This document shows positions 7,043 through 14,551 of a stretch of 64,000 bases of DNA, in pieces (position 1 is the first letter of the stretch; every line of letters begins with the position of its first letter). The notes under the pieces were generated by a model. That model worked only from the letters and a program-made list of their open reading frames with translations. It searched no databases and was not told the origin of the DNA. This DNA comes from Parendozoicomonas sp. Alg238-R29 (GTDB taxonomy: Bacteria > Pseudomonadota > Gammaproteobacteria > Pseudomonadales > Endozoicomonadaceae). A program made the translations under genes and the position numbers. Where the stretch lies: NCBI RefSeq assembly GCF_947331445.1, contig NZ_CAMZOG010000006.1, forward strand, positions 1 to 64,000, read 5' to 3'.

Positions 7043-7206
7043 TGACACTCACAATTCGAGAGGTTGCCGCGGCTATGGAGCTCAGAGCTTACAACCATTC
7101 GATTGAAGAGGTTGCAGGTCTGTTGTCTGTTGATGTTGAAGACCTTCGTGTAGATCTTCGCCTTGCGGCTCGTGAAGGCTTTGATGCCTGGGAGCTGACG
7201 CAATGA
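7042..7206 (+). CDS. Small phage protein, possible HTH
   Basis: This 54-residue frame starts MTLTIREVAAAMELRAYNHS and continues IEEVAGLLSVDVEDLRVDL. The pattern VAGLLSVDVEDL looks like a short helix-turn-helix. The ATG overlaps the TGA of gene O by one base, and its stop overlaps the next gene (ATGA), so it fits between them exactly. It is too short for most gene callers. Confidence 0.6.
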   Translation: MTLTIREVAAAMELRAYNHSIEEVAGLLSVDVEDLRVDLRLAAREGFDAWELTQ

Positions 7207-7634
7207 ATAATCAAGAACGGGATCAAGAAATTGTTCGTCTGCTTGTCGAAGAGCAGCTGCCAATGGTTTCTGTTGCTGAGCGCCTTGGTTGCGGAATGGG
7301 GCCAGTGCGAAGGGCTCGCAAGAAAAACCCGGCCGTTATTGCCTTGTTCAACAAGCGCAAACAGGCGACAGAGGAACGCTACGCCCGTATGCGTGATGCC
7401 CGTCTTGCTGGTGAGAATATGCATGATATCTGTGAGCGCGAAGGCGTTCGTGGAATATCTGATACTAACAAGAATCTCCTGAAGCGTTACCCGGAACTTC
7501 GGCAGCGTGATCGCAGAACAATACCGGGCAGTAAGCCTGTGCGAGATGAAGACGAAGTGCGCAGGCCTGATGTTTTGGCAGCTAACCGTGTACTCACAAG
7601 TTCTATGCGGGAGTGGGGGAGGGCGCTGGCATGA
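7203..7634 (+). CDS. Phage HTH-containing protein, unknown
   Basis: This 143-residue basic protein has two HTH-like segments: an N-terminal one (LVEEQLPMVSVAERLGCGMG, about 14-33) and a second (DARLAGENMHDICEREGVRG, about 65-84). Such double-HTH proteins occur in phage early operons and may be transcription factors, but no family is recognised. It is coupled by 4-base overlaps to the genes on either side. Confidence 0.65.
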   Translation: MNNQERDQEIVRLLVEEQLPMVSVAERLGCGMGPVRRARKKNPAVIALFNKRKQATEERYARMRDARLAGENMHDICEREGVRGISDTNKNLLKRYPELRQRDRRTIPGSKPVRDEDEVRRPDVLAANRVLTSSMREWGRALA

Positions 7635-7720
7635 TTCAACTCATGCAAGACCTGACTTGTGGCGCCACTTTGCTGTGTCTGGTTCTGATGCCGTTTGCTG
7701 TGAATCTGGAGGTGATCTGA
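7631..7720 (+). CDS. Tiny membrane peptide, uncertain
   Basis: This 29-residue frame, MIQLMQDLTCGATLLCLVLM then PFAVNLEVI, forms one hydrophobic helix. Its ATG overlaps the upstream stop (ATGA), and its TGA overlaps the ATG of the Rha gene (TGATG). It could be a translational bridge rather than a functional peptide. Confidence 0.4.
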   Translation: MIQLMQDLTCGATLLCLVLMPFAVNLEVI

Positions 7721-8484
7721 TGCCAGCGCAAATTATTAACCAGGGCACAATGATTATGCCCTTAGCTATGTCGCACATTGAAATAGCGGAAATTGCCGAT
7801 AAGCGTTCCGACAGTGTGAGACGCACAGTGGAATCTTTGGTCGAGCAAAGGTTTATTGCCTCCCCACAGATTGAGGAGAGGCCAAAAGCCAATGTTCCCG
7901 GGCAATATGTGAAGCATTTGATGATTAATCAACACGATTCGTATGTTGTGATGGCTCGGGTGTCTCCAGAATTCACTGTTCAGTTGGTGGATAGGTGGCA
8001 AGAGTTGGAGCAGCAGGCCGCGAACCCACCCGCTATAAATCTCCCTGATTTTACCAACCCTGCAGAAGCTGCCAGAGCATGGGCTGAACAGTTTGAGCTG
8101 AAAGCCTGTGCAGAACAGGAAGCCGCCCGACTCAATAAGGTCTGCAACACCATTACCCGCCAATTTGTTCCGGGCCTGACAGTTCCCAAGTTTTGCATGC
8201 AGCTGAATGGCGTGAATACCCAGCAGGTGAACGGTTACCTGGTTAATCGTAGGGTGCTGATCCGTGAGAAGCGCGGACACAGACCCACCAGCGAATACCG
8301 GGATTCTCATTTCAAACTGCACACCATTGAAAACAATGATGGCGATAACAGTTATCAGCCTCAACTTACCCAGAAGGGCTCACGCTGGCTCTATAAGCAG
8401 TACCTCGATAACCGCCTGCCCATGAAAAGGAACTGGGATGGCAACCTTACTCACATGGTATTCAGTGAAAAGGAGGTTGCTTGA
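7720..8484 (+). CDS. Rha-family phage regulatory protein
   Basis: The start is ATG 7720, preceded by GGAGGTGATCTG, giving 254 residues. The longer open frame upstream overlaps another gene and is rejected. Residues 10-100 fit the Rha/pRha domain: MSHIEIAEIADKRSDSVRRT, then IEERPKANVPGQYVKHLMIN and YVVMARVSPEFTVQLVDRWQ. The C-terminal half resembles phage antirepressor C-terminal domains. In lambdoid phages Rha-type proteins interfere with lysogeny functions, so this could help the switch to lytic growth. It lies in the middle of the rightward early operon. Confidence 0.8.
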   Translation: MPAQIINQGTMIMPLAMSHIEIAEIADKRSDSVRRTVESLVEQRFIASPQIEERPKANVPGQYVKHLMINQHDSYVVMARVSPEFTVQLVDRWQELEQQAANPPAINLPDFTNPAEAARAWAEQFELKACAEQEAARLNKVCNTITRQFVPGLTVPKFCMQLNGVNTQQVNGYLVNRRVLIREKRGHRPTSEYRDSHFKLHTIENNDGDNSYQPQLTQKGSRWLYKQYLDNRLPMKRNWDGNLTHMVFSEKEVA

Positions 8485-8489
8485 TGAAG

Positions 8490-8798
8490 CTACTTCCTGT
8501 TCGTGTATCTGGTGCCATCTGTCAGAACAATATCCATTTTAATGCGAGGATCACAGCTGTTAACAACATGCTGGAGAGTCTCTCTGGCCTCATTTTCAAG
8601 TTGTGCAGCCGCTTGGCTAACCCGTTGAATGTAATCGTGAGGGTTTTTGCCGCCGATGGTCAATTTCCCGGGAAATTTGTGCTGGCAGTGTGGGCACACG
8701 ATTTGCTCATCGCCTCGTTTCATAACGGCTGTCCACAAATCAAATTCGGTTCCGCATGCGGTACAAAAAATGGGCCACGGTTTCAGTACGGAATTCAT
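8490..8798 (-). CDS. Zinc-ribbon protein on the opposite strand
   Basis: This 102-residue protein has two CxxC pairs, CTAC (residues 12-15) and CPHC (35-38), spaced as in a zinc ribbon. A charged helical region and a short C-terminal tail follow. The start at 8798 has an excellent ribosome site (AGGAGG) 6 bases upstream. It points left inside a rightward operon, so it must have its own promoter, probably near the inverted repeat at 8827-8859. It is likely an independently controlled accessory gene. The family is unknown. The plus-strand frame over the same DNA has no ribosome site and no recognisable motif. Confidence 0.65.
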   Translation of the reverse strand: MNSVLKPWPIFCTACGTEFDLWTAVMKRGDEQIVCPHCQHKFPGKLTIGGKNPHDYIQRVSQAAAQLENEARETLQHVVNSCDPRIKMDIVLTDGTRYTNRK

Positions 8799-8826
8799 AT
8801 CCGTCCTCCTAATGGTTTGCGGTCGC

Positions 8827-8859
8827 TAGACATATTAGACGGCAGTCACTGTATGTCTA
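8827..8859. promoter_or_regulatory. Inverted repeat upstream of zinc-ribbon gene
   Basis: TAGACATA (8827-8834) and TATGTCTA (8852-8859) form an exact 8-base inverted repeat with a 17-base spacer. The repeat is centred 45 bases upstream of the leftward zinc-ribbon gene and 64 bases before the rightward membrane peptide gene. Spacing of about 2.4 helical turns suits a dimeric regulator. Confidence 0.5.
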
Positions 8860-8906
8860 ACCAGTACATAAAAAATTTGAATAAAAACCACACAGAGCAG
8901 GTGATT

Positions 8907-9017
8907 ATGAAAGCCAAAATTCTCAAAGCCCTAAGCACTCCACCAGCTGCGGTTTACCTGCTTTGCTTTCTGGGTATTCAGCTGGTTGTGTTGGTGTCCG
9001 GATTCTGGAGGGCGTAA
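8907..9017 (+). CDS. Small single-span membrane protein
   Basis: This 36-residue frame starts MKAKILKALSTPPAAVYLLC and then has FLGIQLVVLVSGFWRA, one transmembrane helix with a basic N-terminus. The stop lies 2 bases before the start of the VRR-NUC gene. The ribosome site (GCAGGTG) is moderate. The function is unknown. Confidence 0.5.
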   Translation: MKAKILKALSTPPAAVYLLCFLGIQLVVLVSGFWRA

Positions 9018-9019
9018 CC

Positions 9020-9445
9020 ATGGCGCATCCTGCCGTTCAGCATAAACGGGTTGATCGTGAGTCTCAGGAGCAGAGGCTTTGTTTTGAGTATATGCGGGTT
9101 GTTCATAGGGAAGCGTTTGAGCATGCCTACCACGTTCCCAATGGTGGCCACCGCCACAAGGTTACGGCCGTCAAGCTAAAGGCTGAAGGGGTGAAGGCTG
9201 GCGTGCCAGACATAAAAGTAGCACTGGCCCGTGGTGGTTTCTTTGGTCTGTATGTGGAGATGAAAGCCCGGGCTCCTCATAACTCTGCGGTCAGCTCTAA
9301 ACAGAAGGAATGGTTGCAGCGGCTGGCTGGTGCCGGGTACTGCACGCGAGTCTGTAAAGGGTATACAGAATTCAAGGCTGTGATTGATGAGTACATGGGC
9401 TGGCCTGTGACTCAATCATCCGAACATCCAGCGGCAAATGACTGA
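9020..9445 (+). CDS. VRR-NUC domain nuclease
   Basis: The start is ATG 9020, behind GGAGGGCG, giving 141 residues. The VRR-NUC fold is evident: HVPNGGHRHKVTAVKLKAEG, then VKAGVPDIKVALARGGFFGL followed by YVEMKA, and a final SSKQKEWLQRLAGAGY. The PD and ExK residues (D at about 64, E78, K80) are the catalytic set of this PD-(D/E)xK family. Phage members are thought to act as structure-specific nucleases in replication or recombination. It overlaps the next small gene by 8 bases. Confidence 0.88.
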   Translation: MAHPAVQHKRVDRESQEQRLCFEYMRVVHREAFEHAYHVPNGGHRHKVTAVKLKAEGVKAGVPDIKVALARGGFFGLYVEMKARAPHNSAVSSKQKEWLQRLAGAGYCTRVCKGYTEFKAVIDEYMGWPVTQSSEHPAAND

Positions 9446-9617
9446 GTATTACAAGAAGGACAAAGATGGCTACACAGTCAGCAAGCAATTCTGTGGTGAA
9501 CAAACAGTCTACACAGCCTGGACACCAGCCCGGCAAGCCATCCAGTACGGAAGCTGGCAAAAGTGCGGTGGCGCCATTCGCAACCACAAGCAACAAAAGC
9601 GTGATGCTGTGCCCTGA
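9438..9617 (+). CDS. Small phage protein of 59 residues, unknown
   Basis: The frame starts MTEYYKKDKDGYTVSKQFCG and continues EQTVYTAWTPARQAIQYGSW. Its balanced composition and tryptophans look more protein-like than the Ser/Gln/Lys-rich alternative frame (from 9466) over the same DNA. It overlaps the VRR-NUC stop by 8 bases and runs 14 bases into the zinc-finger gene. The family is unknown. Confidence 0.6.
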   Translation: MTEYYKKDKDGYTVSKQFCGEQTVYTAWTPARQAIQYGSWQKCGGAIRNHKQQKRDAVP

Positions 9618-9912
9618 ATGCAAGGGTCATGGGTACGATCCGGAGGGTTTGTTCTTCAATGGCGGCCTGCGTCGCCCCTGTGGTTCTTGTCTGCTGGTGG
9701 GTTTTGTTTACGCCGATACGGGCGAGCGGTTGACTGACAACGATGCCATTACTGTGATGCGCCAAAGCCAGACGCAGATGATTGCCCGGAACGAACAACA
9801 GAGAAAAGAGATCTGCAAGCTGGAGGCGAAGGTTCCGAAGCCTTCTATGGCTGAGCAGGTTTACCCGCACAACGAGCGCGGGCCTTTCCGATCAAAGTAC
9901 GCTGGCGATTAA
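9604..9912 (+). CDS. DnaJ-like zinc-finger phage protein
   Basis: The start is placed at ATG 9604 (102 residues). A longer frame from 9466 exists, but its first 46 residues are low-complexity and overlap the better 59-residue frame. Residues 3-31 hold CPECKGHGYDPEGLFF and a second CGSC pair, a DnaJ central-domain-type zinc site. The rest is helical and charged. It probably binds zinc; the role is unknown. It lies in the early operon before the Orn-like gene. Confidence 0.6.
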   Translation: MLCPECKGHGYDPEGLFFNGGLRRPCGSCLLVGFVYADTGERLTDNDAITVMRQSQTQMIARNEQQRKEICKLEAKVPKPSMAEQVYPHNERGPFRSKYAGD

Positions 9913-9970
9913 CCGGGTCGGCAGTAGAAAAACATTGAGAGAACAGCAAAAAAACAATAAGGGGAAAAGT

Positions 9971-10606
9971 ATGAGCGCATATTTTGTATGGACTGATCTG
10001 GAAAGTGGCGGATTGAATGGCCGGTTGTCAGATGGAACACTGGGTTGTGAAACCCTGCCGATTCTTGAGATTGCCATTATCGTCACAGACACTGACCTGA
10101 ATGAAATTGGTGAACCGTTGCGGCTGGTGGTACATCACGACACTGAAACGCTTCTCTCTATGAGTGAGTGGGCTATCAACACCCATAAAGAGAGCGGCCT
10201 GCTTGGTGAGGTGGAGAACTCAACCCTGACACTGGAAGAGGCTGAAGATGCCATCACCAGTTATCTGCGGGGGCTTGGTGTGCAGGCCTATGACCGCGAC
10301 GCCAAAACGGGCGGCATTATGGCGGGCAACAGTATTCACTTTGACCGCTCCTTCATCATGGCTCAAATGCCAACCCTGAACAATTACCTCCATTACCGCA
10401 TGCTGGATGTATCTGCCATCGCCCTGGCTGCCCGTTACTTTTCGCCCCAGCTGGCAGGCAAGGCGACAGAGTTCAAGCAGTACCAGCATGAGGCCTTGGC
10501 CGATATTCGGGAATCCGTTGAGGAGCTGAAGGTTTATCGTGAAGCCCTGGGCAGTGTGGATACCCTGTTTCTGGATGCCCCATTTCTGGAAAGTGCCACC
10601 CGCTAA
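9971..10606 (+). CDS. Oligoribonuclease-like DEDDh exonuclease
   Basis: The start is ATG 9971 behind AAGGGGAAAAGT, giving 211 residues. Catalytic residues of the DEDDh fold are visible: D9 and E11 in FVWTDLESGG, D125 in GNSIHFDRSF, and H173 with D178 in YQHEALADIRESVEEL. The order and the YRMLDVSAIALAARYF segment match oligoribonuclease (about 180 residues), with an insertion near residues 100-115. It should degrade short RNA or DNA oligonucleotides, perhaps recycling nucleotides in infection. It lies 11 bases before the next gene. Confidence 0.85.
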   Translation: MSAYFVWTDLESGGLNGRLSDGTLGCETLPILEIAIIVTDTDLNEIGEPLRLVVHHDTETLLSMSEWAINTHKESGLLGEVENSTLTLEEAEDAITSYLRGLGVQAYDRDAKTGGIMAGNSIHFDRSFIMAQMPTLNNYLHYRMLDVSAIALAARYFSPQLAGKATEFKQYQHEALADIRESVEELKVYREALGSVDTLFLDAPFLESATR

Positions 10607-10617
10607 GGAGAGTCGCC

Positions 10618-11190
10618 ATGTACCCCACCACAGGCACCGCATTGCTCTATGCATTCAACAGTTCACTGTTTGACGACACGACCAGCGCCAGCTGGCAGCA
10701 GCAGATAGAAGATAAATACCCGGAAGAGGCGGCTTGCGTTGGTATGGCGACAGTGGCCAAGGCTGTGGGGTACGACAATGGCAGGCTCAGAAAGAAAGAC
10801 TGGCACACTCAGGCGGGTATGGTTTCTGCCTTATTAATGAAGGAACTGTCACCCTCTGAATATTGGCTGATTCGGGTTTTTTACACCTTTGATGATGAGG
10901 TGGCCGCCCTGATCCGCGCGTGGCAATACATCCAACCGGCGCTGGTGGGCTGTGATGGTATACGCAAAAGCATTCGCGAGAACAAAACCGCTCTGCAATA
11001 TCTGGTGCTGCGAGCAATTAAACCCAAACTGTTGCAGGCCATGCCAACCATGGATGGTGAACTCAGCCAAAAGAGTATCAGCAACCGCCAGAGTGAAGTA
11101 AAGCGTGTGGTGCTGGACTGGAAAGAATCTGTATACAAGACCGCTGAAGCCATTCTGATGCTGAATGGTTTGGTATGGGAGGACGAATGA
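10618..11190 (+). CDS. Phage protein of 190 residues, unknown
   Basis: The start MYPTTGTALLYAFNSSLFDD is followed by a largely helical protein with several tryptophans. A basic segment (residues 130-165, QYLVLRAIKPKLLQAM and QSEVKRVVLDWKES) could bind nucleic acid. It has the size and position (end of the early region) of a late-gene activator such as Q, but no Q motif or zinc site is visible. Its stop overlaps the next gene by 4 bases. Confidence 0.65.
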   Translation: MYPTTGTALLYAFNSSLFDDTTSASWQQQIEDKYPEEAACVGMATVAKAVGYDNGRLRKKDWHTQAGMVSALLMKELSPSEYWLIRVFYTFDDEVAALIRAWQYIQPALVGCDGIRKSIRENKTALQYLVLRAIKPKLLQAMPTMDGELSQKSISNRQSEVKRVVLDWKESVYKTAEAILMLNGLVWEDE

Positions 11191-11363
11191 ACAGAAAGCC
11201 TTTTGTGGTGCAGTACCGGCTTAAAGATGTGGTGTATCCGAAACCTAAGTGGGAGTTTCACAGCTCCCACTCGTCCAGAGGATTGGCGAATAACGCGATG
11301 GAAGAGCAGGAGCTGTTGCGGCCTGGGGTTTATGAGATGCGGGTTAGGGGGAGAACGAGATAA
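11187..11363 (+). CDS. Small basic phage protein, unknown
   Basis: This 58-residue frame starts MNRKPFVVQYRLKDVVYPKP at ATG 11187, overlapping the previous stop (ATGA), and ends with a basic EMRVRGRTR. It meets the leftward membrane protein gene end-on with a 20-base overlap. The family is unknown. Confidence 0.5.
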   Translation: MNRKPFVVQYRLKDVVYPKPKWEFHSSHSSRGLANNAMEEQELLRPGVYEMRVRGRTR

Positions 11364-11817
11364 ACAAAGGGTAGAGCAGATCGCCGTAACCCCATGTGAT
11401 CGTTCCATGCAACGCCATACCTAAAGTAAATATCCGAAGAGTTCCGACAGGCTTTCCAATTGTTTCCCAAAGTAGTTTTTTTTCCATGGGAGAAAGGCTG
11501 GATCGGTCAACGGTAGAAAAATAACTTTCATGCAATGAGTGGAAAAACAGACGGAACTCAACAATAACGGCAGACAGTACTCCTATCGCCCCTGATCTTT
11601 GATACCAGACGCCAGGCGTGTCACCTGTTGGTGGAGTGTATGAGAGGGAGAATATCATCCAAGAAAGCCCAATCAATAACAGGCTCCACTCAGCTTTGTA
11701 CTTTTGAATGCTTTGAAATATTTTTACTCCCTTGTTTTTTTTGGGAATGAAATCATAAAAAACAGCCGAGTGGCAAATGCAACAAATAACAATACTCAAT
11801 GCAGAACAAGAACCCAT
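11344..11817 (-). CDS. Membrane protein on the opposite strand, unknown
   Basis: The start is taken as ATG 11817 (158 residues; AAAGG about 9 bases upstream). The longer frame back to 11976 is antisense to the DndC-like gene and is doubtful. Three hydrophobic segments are seen: SLLLIGLSWMIFSLS, the AIGVLSAVIVEFRLFF segment after WYQRS, and RIFTLGMALHGTITWGYG. It points against the early operon and overlaps the start of the next gene by 41 bases. Such reversed membrane genes are often accessory genes expressed from the prophage. The function is unknown. Confidence 0.55.
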   Translation of the reverse strand: MGSCSALSIVICCICHSAVFYDFIPKKNKGVKIFQSIQKYKAEWSLLLIGLSWMIFSLSYTPPTGDTPGVWYQRSGAIGVLSAVIVEFRLFFHSLHESYFSTVDRSSLSPMEKKLLWETIGKPVGTLRIFTLGMALHGTITWGYGDLLYPLFISFSP

Positions 11818-13561
11818 CAACGAAGCCTTTATGCCACCAGCAGGCTTCCGCCCTGATGATGAGCTGGAAGAAAAGATAGCAGCCATAACCGGCAACTGCT
11901 GGCGGTTGTGGGATGAAGGCTGGCATTTTCTGATAGCGGCCAGTATGGGGAAAGATTCCAGTGTGATGACCAGCATTGTATTGAATGCAGCGGTTGAATA
12001 TCAGGCTCAGGGTTTGGTGTTGCCTTATCTTGTGGTGTGCTCTGGGAATACCTTATTAGAGAATCCTGTGATTGATGCCTATGCACGCGCGGAGCTGGCT
12101 AAGGTTGAAGTCTTCATCCACAAGCATAACTTACCAGCCCGTGTAGAAATTGCAGAGCCTGGTACCAGCAACAACTACCTTTTAAACCTGATCGGCGGGC
12201 GCACCATTGCCACTCTGCCAGATAACGATGATGCCAAGTGCTCCAATATGATGAAAGTGGAGCCTATCACCCGCCAGAAGAAGCGCATCTTTAAAGAGTT
12301 GGGCATAGACAAAACCTGCACATTGGTAGGCACTCGGTTTGATGAGTCTGCAGCCCGTGGCGATGCTATGGAACAGCGCAGTGATTCCCCTATTGAACCG
12401 GTAAACAGCAAAGCCGGTAAAACTGACAAAAAGGGCAGGCCATTAAAGCCAGAATATGTACTCTCGCCGATTGCTCACCTCAGTCTGGATGATATTTATT
12501 ACTACATAGCCATGGTGAGAAACGACTGGGTGAAAGCTTACTCAGGTTTCAATGAGCTGGTGGAGGTGTATAAGGAAGGCGAAGGCGGGGAGTGCATGGT
12601 AAACGCCTATGCCAACGGTAAAGCAAAGAGCACGGGCTGCGGTGCCCGTTTTGGTTGTCATATATGCCTGCGGGTGCAGGACGATAAGAGCATGAATAAC
12701 ATGCTGACCCATGAAGACACCCGAGAGAAGAACGCTTACATGCAGCCCCTGGCGAACTTCCGCACTGCTCTTAAAGCTTGGCATTATGACCCTGCCCGCC
12801 GTAACTGGCTGGCCCGCACCTTAAACAGTGATGGTTCCGTTAATATTAAGCCCAACGCTTACAGTCCTGAGTTCTGTGAGCAGCTGATGATGTGGGCGCT
12901 TTCTATTGATGCCGATGAGTACATGGCCACCAACGGCAGCCCAAGGTTCACACTCTTGCGGCTGGTGGATGTGCTGGCTATTGACGTGCTTTGGAATCGT
13001 TACGGTTACCAGCAAGGGCTGCATGCCTGTTACCTGTGGCTGAAAGTGAACCGTGATGGTGAGCGCTGGTATCCACCCGAAGAGCCTGATGTGTTCCCCA
13101 GCAGGCCTTTTCCTCCTGAAGTGTCGGTTCCTTATGCTGATCGGGAGTTTGATGGCATATTTTCCGGTTTTCGGGATTTGAGTATGATGGCGGCAGGTTA
13201 CGACGAAATGCCTTACCAGAGCAGTAAAGGGGACTCCTTTATGGCTTGCAATACGGGTGATGAGTTCAGTATTGATGAGCGAGCCGCTGAAGAGTTCTTT
13301 GGCTTTGAAGTGGAATGGGCTGTAGAGCGCTTCCATGATTTCTGCATTAACCCCACCAGTGCTTACCGATACCTGATGCGCCTGGGTGTGGTGCAAATCA
13401 AGAAGGGCGACCATGCCGAACAGGAAAGAATGTTGCGCATGGCCAACCAGATTTGGCGCTCCGGCCTGCGGGATTGCTTGAATAATCCCCACGAGATAGT
13501 CCGCAGACTGGGCATGAATGGCGATGCGGTAGGGTTTCAGGGGGAGATGTTTGCGGCTTGA
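11777..13561 (+). CDS. Orphan DndC-like ATP-pyrophosphatase with Fe-S cysteines
   Basis: This 594-residue protein belongs to the PAPS-reductase/ATP-pyrophosphatase superfamily. It has a PP-loop (FLIAASMGKDSSVMTSI, about 52-67) and the segment AKCSNMMKVEPITRQKKRIF containing C155. LVGTRFDESAARG follows, then the cysteine cluster TGCGARFGCHICLRVQDDKS (C288, C294, C297). The RFGC-x-C...DKSM pattern is the one I associate with DndC, the protein that activates sulfur insertion in DNA phosphorothioation. The C-terminal 250 residues are an extra domain. No dndA, B, D or E lies nearby. DNA or RNA thiolation, or another sulfur transfer, is possible. Confidence 0.75.
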   Translation: MQQITILNAEQEPINEAFMPPAGFRPDDELEEKIAAITGNCWRLWDEGWHFLIAASMGKDSSVMTSIVLNAAVEYQAQGLVLPYLVVCSGNTLLENPVIDAYARAELAKVEVFIHKHNLPARVEIAEPGTSNNYLLNLIGGRTIATLPDNDDAKCSNMMKVEPITRQKKRIFKELGIDKTCTLVGTRFDESAARGDAMEQRSDSPIEPVNSKAGKTDKKGRPLKPEYVLSPIAHLSLDDIYYYIAMVRNDWVKAYSGFNELVEVYKEGEGGECMVNAYANGKAKSTGCGARFGCHICLRVQDDKSMNNMLTHEDTREKNAYMQPLANFRTALKAWHYDPARRNWLARTLNSDGSVNIKPNAYSPEFCEQLMMWALSIDADEYMATNGSPRFTLLRLVDVLAIDVLWNRYGYQQGLHACYLWLKVNRDGERWYPPEEPDVFPSRPFPPEVSVPYADREFDGIFSGFRDLSMMAAGYDEMPYQSSKGDSFMACNTGDEFSIDERAAEEFFGFEVEWAVERFHDFCINPTSAYRYLMRLGVVQIKKGDHAEQERMLRMANQIWRSGLRDCLNNPHEIVRRLGMNGDAVGFQGEMFAA

Positions 13562-13633
13562 GTGCGAGGTTGTGTATTTGTCAGCAGCTGGATTTGCAAC
13601 ATTTATGCGTGTAGAGCATACTTGTGCCCAAGT

Positions 13634-13693
13634 GTGACGTGTCACGCTTAAGTAATTGCAGGCTAAAGCTTATTGATGCTTACTGCTTGCAAT
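13634..13693. promoter_or_regulatory. Inverted repeats upstream of the toxin-antitoxin pair
   Basis: GTGAC-GT-GTCAC (13634-13645) is followed by a wider repeat, ATTGCA (13655-13660) with TTGCAAT (13687-13693). Both lie in the 158-base gap before the 70-residue antitoxin candidate, whose ribosome site is AAAGGTGGGGG. They are probable sites of autoregulation by the toxin-antitoxin complex. Confidence 0.45.
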
Positions 13694-13719
13694 ACATTAA
13701 AAGGTGGGGGCCTTAACAA

Positions 13720-13932
13720 ATGGATATTCAAGTTACTGACTTGGATCAGTATCGGGAAGAGAAGAAAGCTGACAGTGCTTTTTTAAATGTTCTCGATCAA
13801 AAAATGCGTCAAGAAGACGCGATCAAACCTATTCCAAAATCTCTGTTTAGTAGAATTGCTCGACTTCAGAAACTCGCTGAAGATCAGGGTGTATCTGCTA
13901 CATCTCCTCATGAAGAGCTCCTAGAAGGCTAA
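13720..13932 (+). CDS. Putative antitoxin of the YhaV toxin
   Basis: This 70-residue acidic protein starts MDIQVTDLDQYREEKKADSA, with a helical middle (IPKSLFSRIARLQKLAEDQG). It lies 38 bases upstream of the YhaV-type toxin in the same direction, in the place of the antitoxin. The usual YhaV partner, PrlF, has an AbrB-type swapped hairpin; that fold is not evident here and the protein is shorter. It may be a different antitoxin family. The assignment rests on context. Confidence 0.6.
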   Translation: MDIQVTDLDQYREEKKADSAFLNVLDQKMRQEDAIKPIPKSLFSRIARLQKLAEDQGVSATSPHEELLEG

Positions 13933-13970
13933 TCAAGTTTTCGCTTGTTACGCAGGTACAGTATTAGCTG

Positions 13971-14462
13971 ATGGAAGTTGTTTCCCAGAATGGATGGGAT
14001 CTTCTTGCGATCGACTTATTTCTTGAAAGACTCGAGTCTTTAACTCAAGAAGTTGAGAAGATCTATAGAAAACACCCTACCAAAGTAACAAAACACCACA
14101 AGTATAAGCTTCTAATGGCAGTAAGTTCTGCAATCTTTGAGGAAGTGCCAGCGAACCCCGATGATTCGCGCTTTCGTCAAGGGAATACATTAGGGCCTGA
14201 CAATAAGTCCTGGCGCCGAGTTAAAAAAGGCTTGCCCACAAGATATAGACTGTTTTTCCAGTTTAGAAGCGCTCACCGCCCCAAATCTATTGTTTATGCT
14301 TGGCTTAATGATGAGTCGACAATTCGAAAAGCCGGTGCCAAAACTGACGTCTATGAAGCTTTCAAAAAACTTTTGGAGCAAGGGCAGGTGCCCAAGACAT
14401 GGGACGAGCTTGCAGGCGCGGCGCAACCTCTGCCGAAGGATGCTGATGAGGAAGCCTCTTAG
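13971..14462 (+). CDS. yhaV: YhaV-family toxin (RelE-fold ribonuclease)
   Basis: At 163 residues it is close to E. coli YhaV (154). Conserved segments are NGWDLLAIDLFLERLESLTQ at the start, DSRFRQGNTLGPDNKSWRRV, then TRYRLFFQF, IVYAWLNDESTIRKAGAKTD, and the closing YEAFKKLLEQGQVPKTWDEL. YhaV cuts mRNA and rRNA and arrests growth. It follows a small antitoxin candidate between the early and late phage genes, a typical place for an accessory gene. The pair may stabilise the prophage or act in phage defence. Confidence 0.88.
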   Translation: MEVVSQNGWDLLAIDLFLERLESLTQEVEKIYRKHPTKVTKHHKYKLLMAVSSAIFEEVPANPDDSRFRQGNTLGPDNKSWRRVKKGLPTRYRLFFQFRSAHRPKSIVYAWLNDESTIRKAGAKTDVYEAFKKLLEQGQVPKTWDELAGAAQPLPKDADEEAS

Positions 14463-14551
14463 CGCAGGCTCTGCACCGAAGATACCACCACTCTCCACGC
14501 ATCCAGAACCGACCTATCGCTTGGTCGAATGAGCTCGGTTGAGCACTTACA

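Noticed and set aside
8481-8906. N-terminal part of a 178-residue plus-strand frame
   Set aside because: Antisense to the zinc-ribbon gene and without ribosome site; only the 36-residue C-terminal part is kept as a separate gene.
12821-13645. 274-residue minus-strand frame
   Set aside because: Antisense to the DndC-like gene; no motif or ribosome site.
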